NCBI RefSeq assembly: GCF_002082015.1
Contig: NZ_CP015109.1
Coordinates: 1 to 64,000, forward strand
DNA from: Sporosarcina ureae
GTDB taxonomy: Bacteria; Bacillota; Bacilli; Bacillales_A; Planococcaceae
Reading direction: 5' to 3'
Length of the DNA: 64,000 bases
Both the position numbers and the translations under genes were made by a program. Positions 45,366 to 53,285 of the stretch are shown here, piece by piece. The notes under the pieces were generated by a model. The model saw only the letters and a list, made by a program, of their open reading frames with translations, searched no databases and was not told the DNA's origin. Numbering within the stretch: the first letter of the stretch is position 1; each line of letters starts with the position of its first letter.

Positions 45366-45791
45366 ATGTACGAATTAAAAACTAAAGAAACCGATAGTAG
45401 TGTCATTGAATTTATTGAGAGCATCGATCAACTTAAAAAGCGTGAAGATGCTTTTAAATTAGTAGATATCTTTACTGAAGCAACGGGTTATCAAGCAAAA
45501 ATGTGGGGGCCAAGTATTATAGGGTTTGGAAAATATCATTACAAATACAGGTCTGGTCATGAAGGAGATGCGCCAATCGTTGGTTTTTCCCCACGAAAAG
45601 CGAAAATCAGTTTATATTTAACACTGGGTAATGAACAGCGAGAACAATTGTTAAATGGTTTCGGGAAATACACTACAGGTAAATCCTGTATATACATCAA
45701 CAAAGTTGCGGATATTGAAATAGAGATATTAAAGAATTTAATAGAACAATCTACATGCCTTATAAATGAACTCTATCCAAATCAAGAATAA
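45366..45791 (+). CDS. DUF1801 domain protein
   Basis: 141 aa, soluble. The DUF1801 fold is recognisable from KRREDAFKLVDIFTEATG, MWGPSIIGFGKYHYKY, and GFSPRKAKISLYLTLG, with the C-terminal CIYINKVADIEIEIL. A KAKISLYL-type basic strand is typical. The ATG at 45366 has GGAG 9 nt upstream; an in-frame GTG three codons earlier overlaps it. The family is small, alpha/beta and of unknown biochemical role. It stands alone. Confidence 0.85.
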   Translation: MYELKTKETDSSVIEFIESIDQLKKREDAFKLVDIFTEATGYQAKMWGPSIIGFGKYHYKYRSGHEGDAPIVGFSPRKAKISLYLTLGNEQREQLLNGFGKYTTGKSCIYINKVADIEIEILKNLIEQSTCLINELYPNQE

Positions 45792-45877
45792 CTAGGTAGT
45801 AAAGTACTTGTAATAGGTGTCATTTCTATTAGTAAGCCATGCTATTTTACAAGAGAAGGGGAAAGGTGGGGATTTGC

Positions 45878-46426
45878 TTGACGATAGATGACATGAGGAA
45901 TGATTTATCGATCAAAGGGAGAAATGGGATTTCATTTCTTTTGTCTGCCAGTGTAATTTGGTTAATCATTACGATTATATTTATGCAGTCAATAGAAATA
46001 GCTCAGAAAAACATATGGATGCTTTTTTCGACTGGTTTGATGTTTCCTCTTTCAGTTGGAATTTCATACGTATTAAAGGCTGAGTGGAAATTTAATAATA
46101 ATGCTTTAGGGAATCTAGGGTTATATTTAAATTTGGCTCAGATTATCTATTTTCCAATCCTCTTTTGGAGTATGTTGAAAAGCCCATATGACGCAATCAT
46201 GATTTTTGCCATTATTACGGGGGCGCACTTTTTCACGTATGGATGGTTGTATCATGCAAAACCTTATTATATCGCAGCTCCGGTTATTGCGATCAGCATG
46301 ATGTTTTTAGGCCTGTATACAAATGCAGACAATTTATGGCTGATTCCTTTCTTTATGGCAGCGTTTTTATTGATTTTAACTATTGCACTTAATATGGACT
46401 ATAGAAAGACGCGGGAGCGAATGTGA
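45878..46426 (+). CDS. conserved multi-pass membrane protein (DUF7010-like)
   Basis: 182 aa. A short cytoplasmic start (TIDDMRNDLSIKGRNGISFL) is followed by six hydrophobic helices and a charged tail (NMDYRKTRERM). The DUF7010-like assignment is from memory of this N-terminal pattern. It begins at TTG with AAAGGTGGGG 6-7 nt upstream. It sits downstream of the DUF1801 gene, about 90 bp away on the same strand. Function unknown. Confidence 0.65.
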   Translation: MTIDDMRNDLSIKGRNGISFLLSASVIWLIITIIFMQSIEIAQKNIWMLFSTGLMFPLSVGISYVLKAEWKFNNNALGNLGLYLNLAQIIYFPILFWSMLKSPYDAIMIFAIITGAHFFTYGWLYHAKPYYIAAPVIAISMMFLGLYTNADNLWLIPFFMAAFLLILTIALNMDYRKTRERM

Positions 46427-46513
46427 GTTGAATGTATTGAAGTACGATCCCATGCGTAATTGGAAATCTATATTCTGTCAATAAAGCCACATATTTTGAA
46501 TGATTAAAGATTA

Positions 46514-46546
46514 AAAGACAGTTCCCATTTCGGAACTGTCTTTTTG
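46514..46546 (+). terminator. terminator after the membrane protein gene
   Basis: The stem AAAGACAGTTCC / GGAACTGTCTTT with a 6-nt loop is followed by Ts. Confidence 0.8.
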
Positions 46547-46586
46547 CTTAGAAGCTATTGTGTTGTCATAGAATTAGTTACTTTCA

Positions 46587-46751
46587 TTACGGGCAAATCC
46601 CTTGTACTTTGTTTAATAAAGTATCTAGACTATGGCTGCTTTTTACGACGCTTGGATGTGTACGTCCTAAAAATTCAGCTTTCTTATACATCACGATTCT
46701 TTTTACTTCAATTCTACATAACAGTAAATTTCTTTGGATAGTTTTCAACAT
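46587..46751 (-). CDS. Spo0E-like aspartyl-phosphate phosphatase, small
   Basis: 54 aa. It matches the Spo0E family pattern: a helix with RIEVKRIVMYKKAEFLG, then THPSVVKSSHSLDTLLNK, with the SxxLD signature (SHSLD) that is the phosphatase active region. Such proteins dephosphorylate Spo0A~P and delay sporulation. An excellent ribosome binding site (GCGGAGG) precedes the ATG. It is shorter than B. subtilis Spo0E (85 aa) and close to YnzD/YisI size. Its neighbours give no further clue. Confidence 0.8.
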   Translation of the reverse strand: MLKTIQRNLLLCRIEVKRIVMYKKAEFLGRTHPSVVKSSHSLDTLLNKVQGICP

Positions 46752-47183
46752 ATGTATTCCTCCGCAATATATATATTACGCTTCAAATCATGTAGCTGTT
46801 TTCTTGCTAGTATGGAAGCAACTTTCTTATCATATACAACGCGTAATGAAAAGTATGTCGCATTTTGGCTGACTTCTATATTGTTGTTGAATTGTGACAT
46901 AAGTGTGTATAATGATTGATAATTCAAATATAAAGGATGAAATTTTATTTGAATTGGGTCTAATGTACTTCCATTATGCTGAATAAGTACTGAAGATATA
47001 AACTACTGTGGCCTATGAAGTTATTCACTTCTATTTAGCTATTTTTTCATAAACTAGTTGTGGCTTTATGTAAAGACAGAAGTTCTAAAATGCAAACTAG
47101 GAATACTTTGCGTAATTACTTAACTGCAATTAGATGAAAATTAATAAATCGAATCAGTGATTCATTGTAAAAAATATATAAAT
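46752..47183. other. gene-free stretch upstream of the Spo0E-like gene
   Basis: AT-rich. The part next to 46751 must hold the promoter of the Spo0E-like gene on the minus strand. A 60-codon minus-strand frame (46745-46927) has no family features. Nothing else is supported. Confidence 0.4.
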
Positions 47184-47222
47184 AAAAAGAGATTGCCTTA
47201 AAATTGTAAGGCAATCTCTTTT
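47184..47222. terminator. terminator of the AAA ATPase gene
   Basis: The stem AAAGAGATTGCCTT / AAGGCAATCTCTTT with an 8-nt loop has A and T runs on both sides. It follows the minus-strand AAA gene. Confidence 0.85.
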
Positions 47223-47227
47223 GCGGA

Positions 47228-48493
47228 TTAATAACCAATTGTCGAATCGGTTTCCCAGTCATGTCGAGTAGCTTGTCTATGCTGTTTCTGCAGCTGGCGG
47301 ATCCGTTCTTCGTATTCAATGTTCGCCTCATAATGGTAGGTGAGTGCAATTGACATATATAATTCATTCAGTTGTGAAACCGAAAGGCCTTTTGTCTGCT
47401 TCGCTATTGCTTCAACTTGTTGTGGAGACAAAATCTTTTTACGGTCTAGTTTTTCCATATATAGTTTACGGACTGCTTGTGTCGGAGACTTGATTTCATA
47501 AGTGCTGTCAAAACGGCCTGCGCGGTTGATGAGAGCAGGGTCGATACGTTCAGGGTAATTGGTCGTCCCGATGATGAATAAGCCGTCACGGACATGCACG
47601 CCATCCAGGATGTTCAGAAATGTGCTTCTCATATGTTCTGGCATGGAGTCGATGTCTTCAATTACGAGAATGGCAGGTGCCAGGCGTTCGACTGTATTGA
47701 ACACTTCTTGTACTGAATGACTACCTGTAAATTCTGTGATTTGCCAGTAGACGACTGGTGCGTCGGTTGTCCCGGTGATAGAACGCACGAGCGTTGTTTT
47801 GCCGTTACCGGGAGATCCATACAGCAAGATCCCCCGTTTATACGGCAGTCCGTATTCTTTAAAGAAAGCCCCGCCATCTCGAAAGAATTCATCTATAGAA
47901 CGGAATAGATCGTTTTTTAAATTTTCATCTAGAAGGACGTCACTACGCTCAATTTGTGTGCCAGCGCCATATGTCTTTTTTTCCATGCCTTCTTCGGTGT
48001 CCACTAAATACGTAATATTCGTTTTCATCGCTTCCCGTTGTAGTTGATTCAATACTTCGATGAAATTTTTTACGTGAGTAGCAGATGGTGCAAATACAGT
48101 ATGTTCCGACCAAGTAGAACCTGTTGCGACATAATAACTGATGTTTGCTATAGCGATTTGATGTTCTGGAAAGAAAAGTAACTGATTGTCGATTGTCTCA
48201 GCGTCTTGGAGAGAGAATGTAGTAGCAGATTCGTCTTGTTGGATTTTTTGTGTCGGTAATGTGGCGTATATATGACTAAGTGATTCGTATGGCAATTGTT
48301 TGCGATGAATCAACTCAGGGAGCATGGTTTCTGTGTAAGAAGCAAATTCATCTACTTGAATAATTTGCCAATCAGCTGGTGAACGTTGTTGAAGTGCGTC
48401 TAGAATGGCTTCAATGACCGCGCCATAATATTGATAATGTGTCAGTTTTTCGTATTGTGCGGACTGTAACGGAATTAAAAAAGATGGTTTCAT
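47228..48493 (-). CDS. BCS1-like AAA+ ATPase
   Basis: 421 aa. The N-terminal half (1 to about 190) is unassigned. The C-terminal AAA module has a BCS1-type preamble (LFRSIDEFFRDGGAFFKEYGLPYKRGILLYG), Walker A GSPGNGKTTL (about 226), Walker B AILVIEDID, sensor 1 IIGTTNYPERIDPAL, arginine region NRAGRFDSTYEI and a C-terminal helical lid. BCS1-like bacterial proteins often act as chaperone or disassembly motors; the client here is unknown. It has its own ribosome binding site (AAGGAGAG) and terminator. It is not part of the conserved yqh order in Bacillus. Confidence 0.88.
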   Translation of the reverse strand: MKPSFLIPLQSAQYEKLTHYQYYGAVIEAILDALQQRSPADWQIIQVDEFASYTETMLPELIHRKQLPYESLSHIYATLPTQKIQQDESATTFSLQDAETIDNQLLFFPEHQIAIANISYYVATGSTWSEHTVFAPSATHVKNFIEVLNQLQREAMKTNITYLVDTEEGMEKKTYGAGTQIERSDVLLDENLKNDLFRSIDEFFRDGGAFFKEYGLPYKRGILLYGSPGNGKTTLVRSITGTTDAPVVYWQITEFTGSHSVQEVFNTVERLAPAILVIEDIDSMPEHMRSTFLNILDGVHVRDGLFIIGTTNYPERIDPALINRAGRFDSTYEIKSPTQAVRKLYMEKLDRKKILSPQQVEAIAKQTKGLSVSQLNELYMSIALTYHYEANIEYEERIRQLQKQHRQATRHDWETDSTIGY

Positions 48494-48553
48494 TAATAGA
48501 ACACTCTCCTTATAAATAAGTAGATCCTCCTATTAAAGGAGGATCTATGATTA

Positions 48554-48931
48554 TTATTTGGTTTTGATTTTACCTGACCACTGTTTAAATCCACCGCGTA
48601 GCTGGTAGATTTCTGTACAACCTTTTTTCTTCAAGAATAACGCAGCACGGCCTGTCCGGCTTGTGTTTTGGTCATAAAGATAAACGGGTTTGTCGGGGCG
48701 AATTTCCTTATAGCGTTGTGAGAACTGCGTAAATGGAATATTACGTGCACCTAAAATATGTCCAGCATCGAAATCTTTTGGTTCGCGCACGTCGATCAAT
48801 TGTGCTTTGCGATATCCTTTAATAAACTCTTCTTGCGTTAAAGTAGTCAATGCTTTTCCGACCCGTATGTATGTGATGACGAAATACAAAATGACCGCGA
48901 GCACAGCTGCTCCCAAAATATAATAACTCAA
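48554..48931 (-). CDS. membrane-anchored rhodanese-like protein (YqhL-like)
   Basis: 125 aa. One N-terminal helix (about residues 2-20), then a rhodanese domain with [23 protein letters not shown] and the C-terminal QLRGGFKQW. The active-site loop reads [11 protein letters not shown], so the usual catalytic Cys is replaced (Asp) and sulfur transfer activity is unlikely. It begins at TTG with AGGGGGAAG upstream, giving the B. subtilis YqhL length; a longer in-frame ATG start lies upstream. It sits divergent from lipM, as in B. subtilis. Confidence 0.85.
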   Translation of the reverse strand: MSYYILGAAVLAVILYFVITYIRVGKALTTLTQEEFIKGYRKAQLIDVREPKDFDAGHILGARNIPFTQFSQRYKEIRPDKPVYLYDQNTSRTGRAALFLKKKGCTEIYQLRGGFKQWSGKIKTK

Positions 48932-49013
48932 AAAACTTCCCCCTTTATCAATATCTCCATTATAAAGATTATCTGGCATCAGTTCAATCCTAATGATAAA
49001 ATGAAATGCGTTA

Positions 49014-49043
49014 TTGTTTTTTTCGTTGACGATTTCCTATACT
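49014..49043 (+). promoter_or_regulatory. sigma-A promoter of lipM
   Basis: TTGTTT and TATACT at 18-bp spacing, about 35 nt before the lipM start. Confidence 0.45.
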
Positions 49044-49078
49044 ATAAGTGGAGTATTAATGACGAAGGAGAATGGATT

Positions 49079-49912
49079 ATGACAAAAGCAGTATGGCATT
49101 ATGTAGACTCTGGAAAATGTAGTCCTTCCTTCAACATGGCGCTAGATGAAGCGCTTCTTGATTTACATAGCCGAGGAGAAATCGGACCAGTTCTACGTTT
49201 TTATGAGTGGGAACCCGCTACATTATCCATCGGGTATTTTCAGCGTATTGAAAAAGATATCGATATGGAAAAAGTACAAGAACTTGGACTTGGATTTGTC
49301 CGAAGACCAACAGGGGGCCGAGGGGTCCTACATGAACATGAGCTTACATACAGTGTGATTGTTAGCGAGCAGTATCCTAATATGCCAGAAACAGTGACAG
49401 AAGCATACCGTGTGATTTCTGGTGGATTGTTGCAAGGATTCCGTAATTTAGGACTTCAAGCAGAGTTCTCGATTCCTGACCATGACGTCAAGGAGCAATT
49501 AAGAAGCCCAAAGAGCGGTGTGTGTTTTGATGCACCGAGCTGGTATGAACTTGTTGTCGAAGGGAAAAAGGTTGCTGGCAGTGCGCAAACACGTCAAAAA
49601 GGCGTGATATTACAACACGGAGCAATCTTGATGAGCTTGGATGTTGATAAATTAACATCTATTTTCACGTATTCATCACCTGCACTGAAAGAGCGAGTAC
49701 GTAGAACGTTGCCGGATCGTGCCATTGCGATTGACCGATTGACTGACCGAGAGATTTCAGTGGAGGAATGCAAACAAGCCTTTTCCAAAGGATTTGAAGC
49801 GTCTCTCGATATTTCGTTGGAACCGCTAGAATTAACACCTGAACAACTAGCTTTAGTTCATCAGATCGAGAAAGAGAAATATGCGAATAATGACTGGAAT
49901 TTTAAAAAATAA
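49079..49912 (+). CDS. lipM: octanoyl-[ACP]:protein N-octanoyltransferase LipM
   Basis: 277 aa. Transfers octanoate from acyl carrier protein to the glycine-cleavage H-protein in lipoate synthesis. Biotin/lipoate-ligase fold with [26 protein letters not shown] and [20 protein letters not shown] (about residue 82). The catalytic Cys is in [15 protein letters not shown], then [21 protein letters not shown]. Start set at the ATG at 49079, behind AAGGAG. Functional link to the gcv operon in this window through the H-protein. Confidence 0.94.
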   Translation: MTKAVWHYVDSGKCSPSFNMALDEALLDLHSRGEIGPVLRFYEWEPATLSIGYFQRIEKDIDMEKVQELGLGFVRRPTGGRGVLHEHELTYSVIVSEQYPNMPETVTEAYRVISGGLLQGFRNLGLQAEFSIPDHDVKEQLRSPKSGVCFDAPSWYELVVEGKKVAGSAQTRQKGVILQHGAILMSLDVDKLTSIFTYSSPALKERVRRTLPDRAIAIDRLTDREISVEECKQAFSKGFEASLDISLEPLELTPEQLALVHQIEKEKYANNDWNFKK

Positions 49913-50032
49913 AATTGGTCCTTTGGTTTTATTTTTTTTGTCGAAATGTCGTTATATCAATGATTGTATGTTTTTGAAGAACAACTGTCGATTGATATAG
50001 TATTCAATATGTAGTAGATTATTTAATAAGAT

Positions 50033-50053
50033 AAACACTATATATAGTGTTTA
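50033..50053. promoter_or_regulatory. NrdR-box-like palindrome before nrdJ
   Basis: Arms TAAACACT and AGTGTTTA flank a 5-bp AT centre, 24 nt before nrdJ. The arms match the ends of the NrdR operator (ACAC ... GTGT); the centre is one base shorter than the 16-bp consensus I recall. Confidence 0.45.
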
Positions 50054-50076
50054 TAGCGTTATGAGGAGGATGTTAT

Positions 50077-51519
50077 ATGGTTACGATGTCGAAGCAAGGC
50101 GAACCGATGCTCGATAAACAACAGCTGAATGAGGATATTGAGCAGTTCCCTCAAGTTCACCCAGTCACGGAAGATATGAAGCTAACGCATAGTGGAGTAT
50201 CTCGTCTAGTGATGATCGATCGGTATTCATTTAAAGATATGGAAAAGAAGACATTGAAAGAGGGCGACTTTGTCGTTCTAACAGTGAGAGAAGATCCGAA
50301 ATTTCCTGCTCGTGGGTTAGGGTATATTACGAAACTTGATCTAGCGAATGGAAAAGCGGATATTTGGATCGAACCAGAATATCGTTCATCAATCGATGAT
50401 ATGGACGAGCAGCAAAAAGGGATTATTACACGTCCCCTTGATGTGTTGGAGAAGCCGCTAGAGGTGTTCTACGAGCAGATTGCGAAACGTAATGCGACAG
50501 GGCTTGCTTCTGTTGAGCAGACGGAAGATAGAAAAACACTGTCGTATAACATGTTCTATGAGCAGTTAAAGGCATTAAACTTCATTCCGGCTGGTCGAGT
50601 GCTGTATGGCGCAGGATCAGACACAGATGTTACGTTCTTTAACTGTTATGTGATGCCGTTTGTACCTGATTCCCGTGAAGGGATTTCCGATCACCGCAAG
50701 CAAGTGATGGAGATCATGAGTCGTGGTGGCGGTGTCGGAACGAATGGTTCGACATTGCGTCCACGCAACACATTGGCTCGCGGGGTTAACGGTAAGTCAT
50801 CTGGGTCAGTTTCTTGGTTAGATGATATTGCGAAGTTGACTCATTTGGTTGAGCAGGGCGGTTCAAGACGTGGGGCACAGATGATTATGTTATCTAACTG
50901 GCACCCGGATATTTATGAATTCATCATCTCCAAAATGCAGAATCCGCGAATTTTGCGCTATTTGATCGAAAACACAGAAGATGAATTGATTAAGAAGCTG
51001 GCAGATGAGAAATTGAATTTCAAACCTTTGACAGCACAAGAAGAAGCGATGTATCAAAGCATCACAAACTATAAACTAATTCCAGGTCAAGGTGGCTTTA
51101 ACGCAGCGATTATCCGTGACGCTGAGCTGAAGCTTCAGGATGGTGGAACATACACTGTTCATAATCCAGAATTCCTGACAGGAGCGAATATTTCCGTAAC
51201 GTTAACGGACGATTTCATGAAAGCGGTGGAAGAAGACGCGGATTACGACTTACGTTTCCCAGCTGTCGAAAATTATTCACCTGAACAAATGAAGCATTAT
51301 AACGAACAGTGGCATGAAGTTGGCGACGTACGTGAATGGGAGCGTCAAGGTCACGAAGTTCGTGTGTATCGTACGATCAAAGCACGCGCACTATGGGATT
51401 TGATTAATATCTGTGCTACGTATTCGGCGGAACCGGGCATTTTCTTTATTGATAATGCGAATGACGACACGAATGCGAAAGCGTACGGACAGCAAGTTGT
51501 AGCAACGAATCCGTGTGGT
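50077..51519 (+). CDS. nrdJ: adenosylcobalamin-dependent ribonucleotide reductase NrdJ, exon 1
   Basis: Codons 1-481 of a 853-codon class II ribonucleotide reductase, which makes deoxyribonucleotides from ribonucleotides with adenosylcobalamin as radical source. Visible: NFIPAGRVLYGAG, MSRGGGVGTNGSTLRP, GSVSWLDDIAKLTHLVEQGG, and at the end ATNPCG, the first part of the catalytic NPCGE motif (radical Cys about 480). Ribosome binding site GAGGAGG. The exon ends with T at 51519 and reading continues at 52300. Without splicing a stop follows at 51550-51552. In this sequence class the introns cut the most conserved positions. Confidence 0.9.
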
Positions 51520-52299
51520 GAAGTTCGCCTCACGTTAAAAATTGCGGGATGAAGCGGGAAAGCTGAGAAATAGTATAGTTAAAAAAACTAAATTGACGAG
51601 GGGCTTATGAAAAAAACATGTAAAACTTGTGGTGTTACTAAATCTGTCATTGATTTTGAAAAAAGAGTAGATAGCAAAGATGGTTATAGACAACAATGCA
51701 AAGTATGTAAAAAGGAACATTCAACTTATTCTAGAGCTAAGTGGGCTGAAAGCGATCATATCTCTTTTTGGAGAGTTAGATCTTACAGCTTTAACAATGC
51801 AAAAGGAAGAAGGACGGGAATTGCCGCAAAGGTAATTATCAACTCCGAGCCTGTTTCAGCAATAGAACTGAAGTTACTTTATGATACTGATCCTTGTTGC
51901 CATTATTGTAGAATACCACTAAGTAGAGAAAATATTGTTTTTGACCATAAGCAACCACTTTCAAGAGAAGGGAAACATGAAATTAATAATATTGCTATTT
52001 CCTGCGATGATTGTAATAATTTAAAAGGAATTAGAAATATGGAGGAGTTTCAAAAATTTCTTCTTGATTATATACGTCGATTTTGAAGTTAATTATACTT
52101 GCCAATCCGAACCGAAGGCTAGAAGTAAATTTTTAGTCAGGGGCAACGCATACCTGGTGATCCTGATTGATATTGATCAGACTATAATCCAGGCACGAGA
52201 CCGCAACACTGAATGAAAGAAGCAGTGAAAATGTATGCTGAACTTACAGGAAAACAACTGTAAGAACTAGAGGATAAAAAGCCTTTAGGATAACAACTG
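51520..52299 (+). ncRNA. group I intron 1 in nrdJ, with HNH gene
   Basis: 780 nt between codon Gly481 and Glu482. It ends in G and follows an exonic T, as group I introns do. Core parts: P-like TTGCGGGA (51542-51549), Q-like CAATCCG near 52103, P7 from GCATAC (52148-52153) with GTATGC (52233-52238), P8 CACTG/CAGTG (52207-52211, 52223-52227), P9 CTTACAG/CTGTAAG (52243-52249, 52258-52264), and a P9.1-type stem (52267-52288). Removing it restores NPCG-EQPLAPYSVCNLAAVNL, the expected RNR sequence. The HNH gene lies between the P and Q elements. Confidence 0.85.
51607..52086 (+). CDS. HNH homing endonuclease of intron 1
   Basis: 159 aa. An N-terminal zinc-ribbon module (CKTCGVTKSVIDFEKR with a second CKVC pair) precedes a C-terminal HNH domain: CCHYCRIPLSRENIVFDHKQP (Asp-His of the first half) and NNIAISCDDCNNLKG (second Asn and Cys pair). 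It is a free-standing frame in a group I intron, out of frame with exon 1. Such enzymes cut intron-free nrdJ alleles and spread the intron. The key residues appear intact, so it may be active. Weak GAGGGG ribosome binding site. Confidence 0.88.
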   Translation: MKKTCKTCGVTKSVIDFEKRVDSKDGYRQQCKVCKKEHSTYSRAKWAESDHISFWRVRSYSFNNAKGRRTGIAAKVIINSEPVSAIELKLLYDTDPCCHYCRIPLSRENIVFDHKQPLSREGKHEINNIAISCDDCNNLKGIRNMEEFQKFLLDYIRRF

Positions 52300-52815
52300 G
52301 AACAACCACTTGCACCATATTCTGTCTGTAATTTAGCTGCTGTCAATCTTGCTGAGATGGCAGACAAAAATACGAAGACGGTTAACTTTGAAAAATTGAG
52401 AGAGACGGTACGGACTGGTGTACGTATGCAAGATAACGTCATCGATGCTACACCGTACTTCCTTGAAGAAAATAAAGTACAAGCCCTTGGCGAACGCCGT
52501 GTAGGTCTTGGTGTTATGGGACTTGCAGATCTTCACATCTATTGTGAAAAAGAATACGGCTCGCCTGAAGGAAATCAATTAGTGGATGAGGTATTTGAAG
52601 CAATTGCGACAACTGCTTACCGCGAATCGATTGAATTAGCGAAAGAAAAAGGAAGTTTCCCGTTCCTAATTGGTAAAACGGATGAAGAAACGAAAGCATT
52701 ACGTCATGCTTTCATTAATTCTGGCTTTATGAAGCGCATGCCGGAAGATATCCGCGAATCGATTGTGGAATATGGAATACGTAACTCACATCTCCTAACT
52801 GTTGCTCCAACGGGT
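52300..52815 (+). CDS. nrdJ: NrdJ, exon 2
   Basis: Codons 482-653 of ribonucleotide reductase. It begins with EQPLAPYSVCNLAAVNLAEM, completing the NPCGE active-site motif, and ends with LLTVAPTG, the first part of the PTG-S phosphate-binding loop. The exon ends in T at 52815. The frame is open throughout and in frame with exon 3 across the second intron. An apparent in-frame extension upstream of 52300 contains stops and belongs to the intron. Confidence 0.9.
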
Positions 52816-53285
52816 AAATGAATTGCCCCCGATGCAAGTAATTGCATCGTGAACATCTGGCTATATGCGGGAAACTCTGAGAATCCTTTTGTACCTGTAA
52901 CTTGCCATTACGCTTAAGGTAAAAATCAAAAGGTGCAGACAATCCGCAGGGAAGTCATGGCTGACCCCTCAACGACTACACGCCGGACAACCGATTTATC
53001 CATTACAATCTCTTTGAAAGAAGTGAATTGCTTTGGAGAAAAAATGTTTAAATTGCTCAGTCATTATCAAAGTTAAACCAAGCCATTATGAAATAGCAAA
53101 CGAATTAAGTAATTTACTAAGTGTTTGTGAACCTTGCCACCGAATAATTCATTCTGGTAATAATCATCCTAGCAAGTTTAAACAAAAATTAAAATCGGTT
53201 GATGATATAGTCTGACCCATGTGGCGACATATGGAGCGGGTACTGATAACCCCGCCCTCCTTGAGTAAGGAGAGTAACAAAAGTG
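52816..53285 (+). ncRNA. group I intron 2 in nrdJ, with HNH remnant
   Basis: 470 nt between Gly653 and Ser654. Core elements are close to textbook: P ATGCGGGAAAC (near 52865), Q AATCCGCAG (52941-52949), R TCAACGACTA (52969-52978) and S GATATAGTC (near 53204-53212). P7 is GACTA/TAGTC. Hairpins GCGGG/CCCGC and CTCCTT/AAGGAG follow as P9-type stems. It starts after T and ends in G. P1 can form between the exon end GGGT and GCCC of the intron. The remnant endonuclease frame is inserted between R and S, i.e. in the P8 loop. Removal restores APTG-STGTMVGVSTGLEPYF. Confidence 0.9.
53033..53215 (+). pseudogene. internally deleted HNH endonuclease remnant in intron 2
   Basis: 60 aa. It begins with the usual N-terminal zinc element of phage/intron HNH proteins (KKCLNCSVIIKVKPSHYE). 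It then jumps directly to the last part of an HNH domain (NLLSVCEPCHRIIHSG), with the intervening part missing. The catalytic first half of HNH is absent, so it should be inactive. The intron RNA core around it is intact, so splicing could persist. Possibly an upstream TTG at 53030 is the true start. Confidence 0.75.

Noticed and set aside
46745-46927. 60-codon minus-strand frame overlapping the Spo0E-like start
   Set aside because: No family match. Its end overlaps the ribosome binding site of the Spo0E-like gene, which is the better supported coding region.
48523-48549. Inverted repeat AGATCCTCC/GGAGGATCT as a strong terminator
   Set aside because: It lacks a T run on the relevant strand and lies between two same-strand genes. 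It may only be a weak hairpin.
52213-52299. In-frame sequence upstream of nrdJ exon 2 that reads like protein (MKEAVKMYAELTG)
   Set aside because: It contains two stop codons and forms the S, P9 and P9.1 stems of the intron. The frame match appears coincidental.
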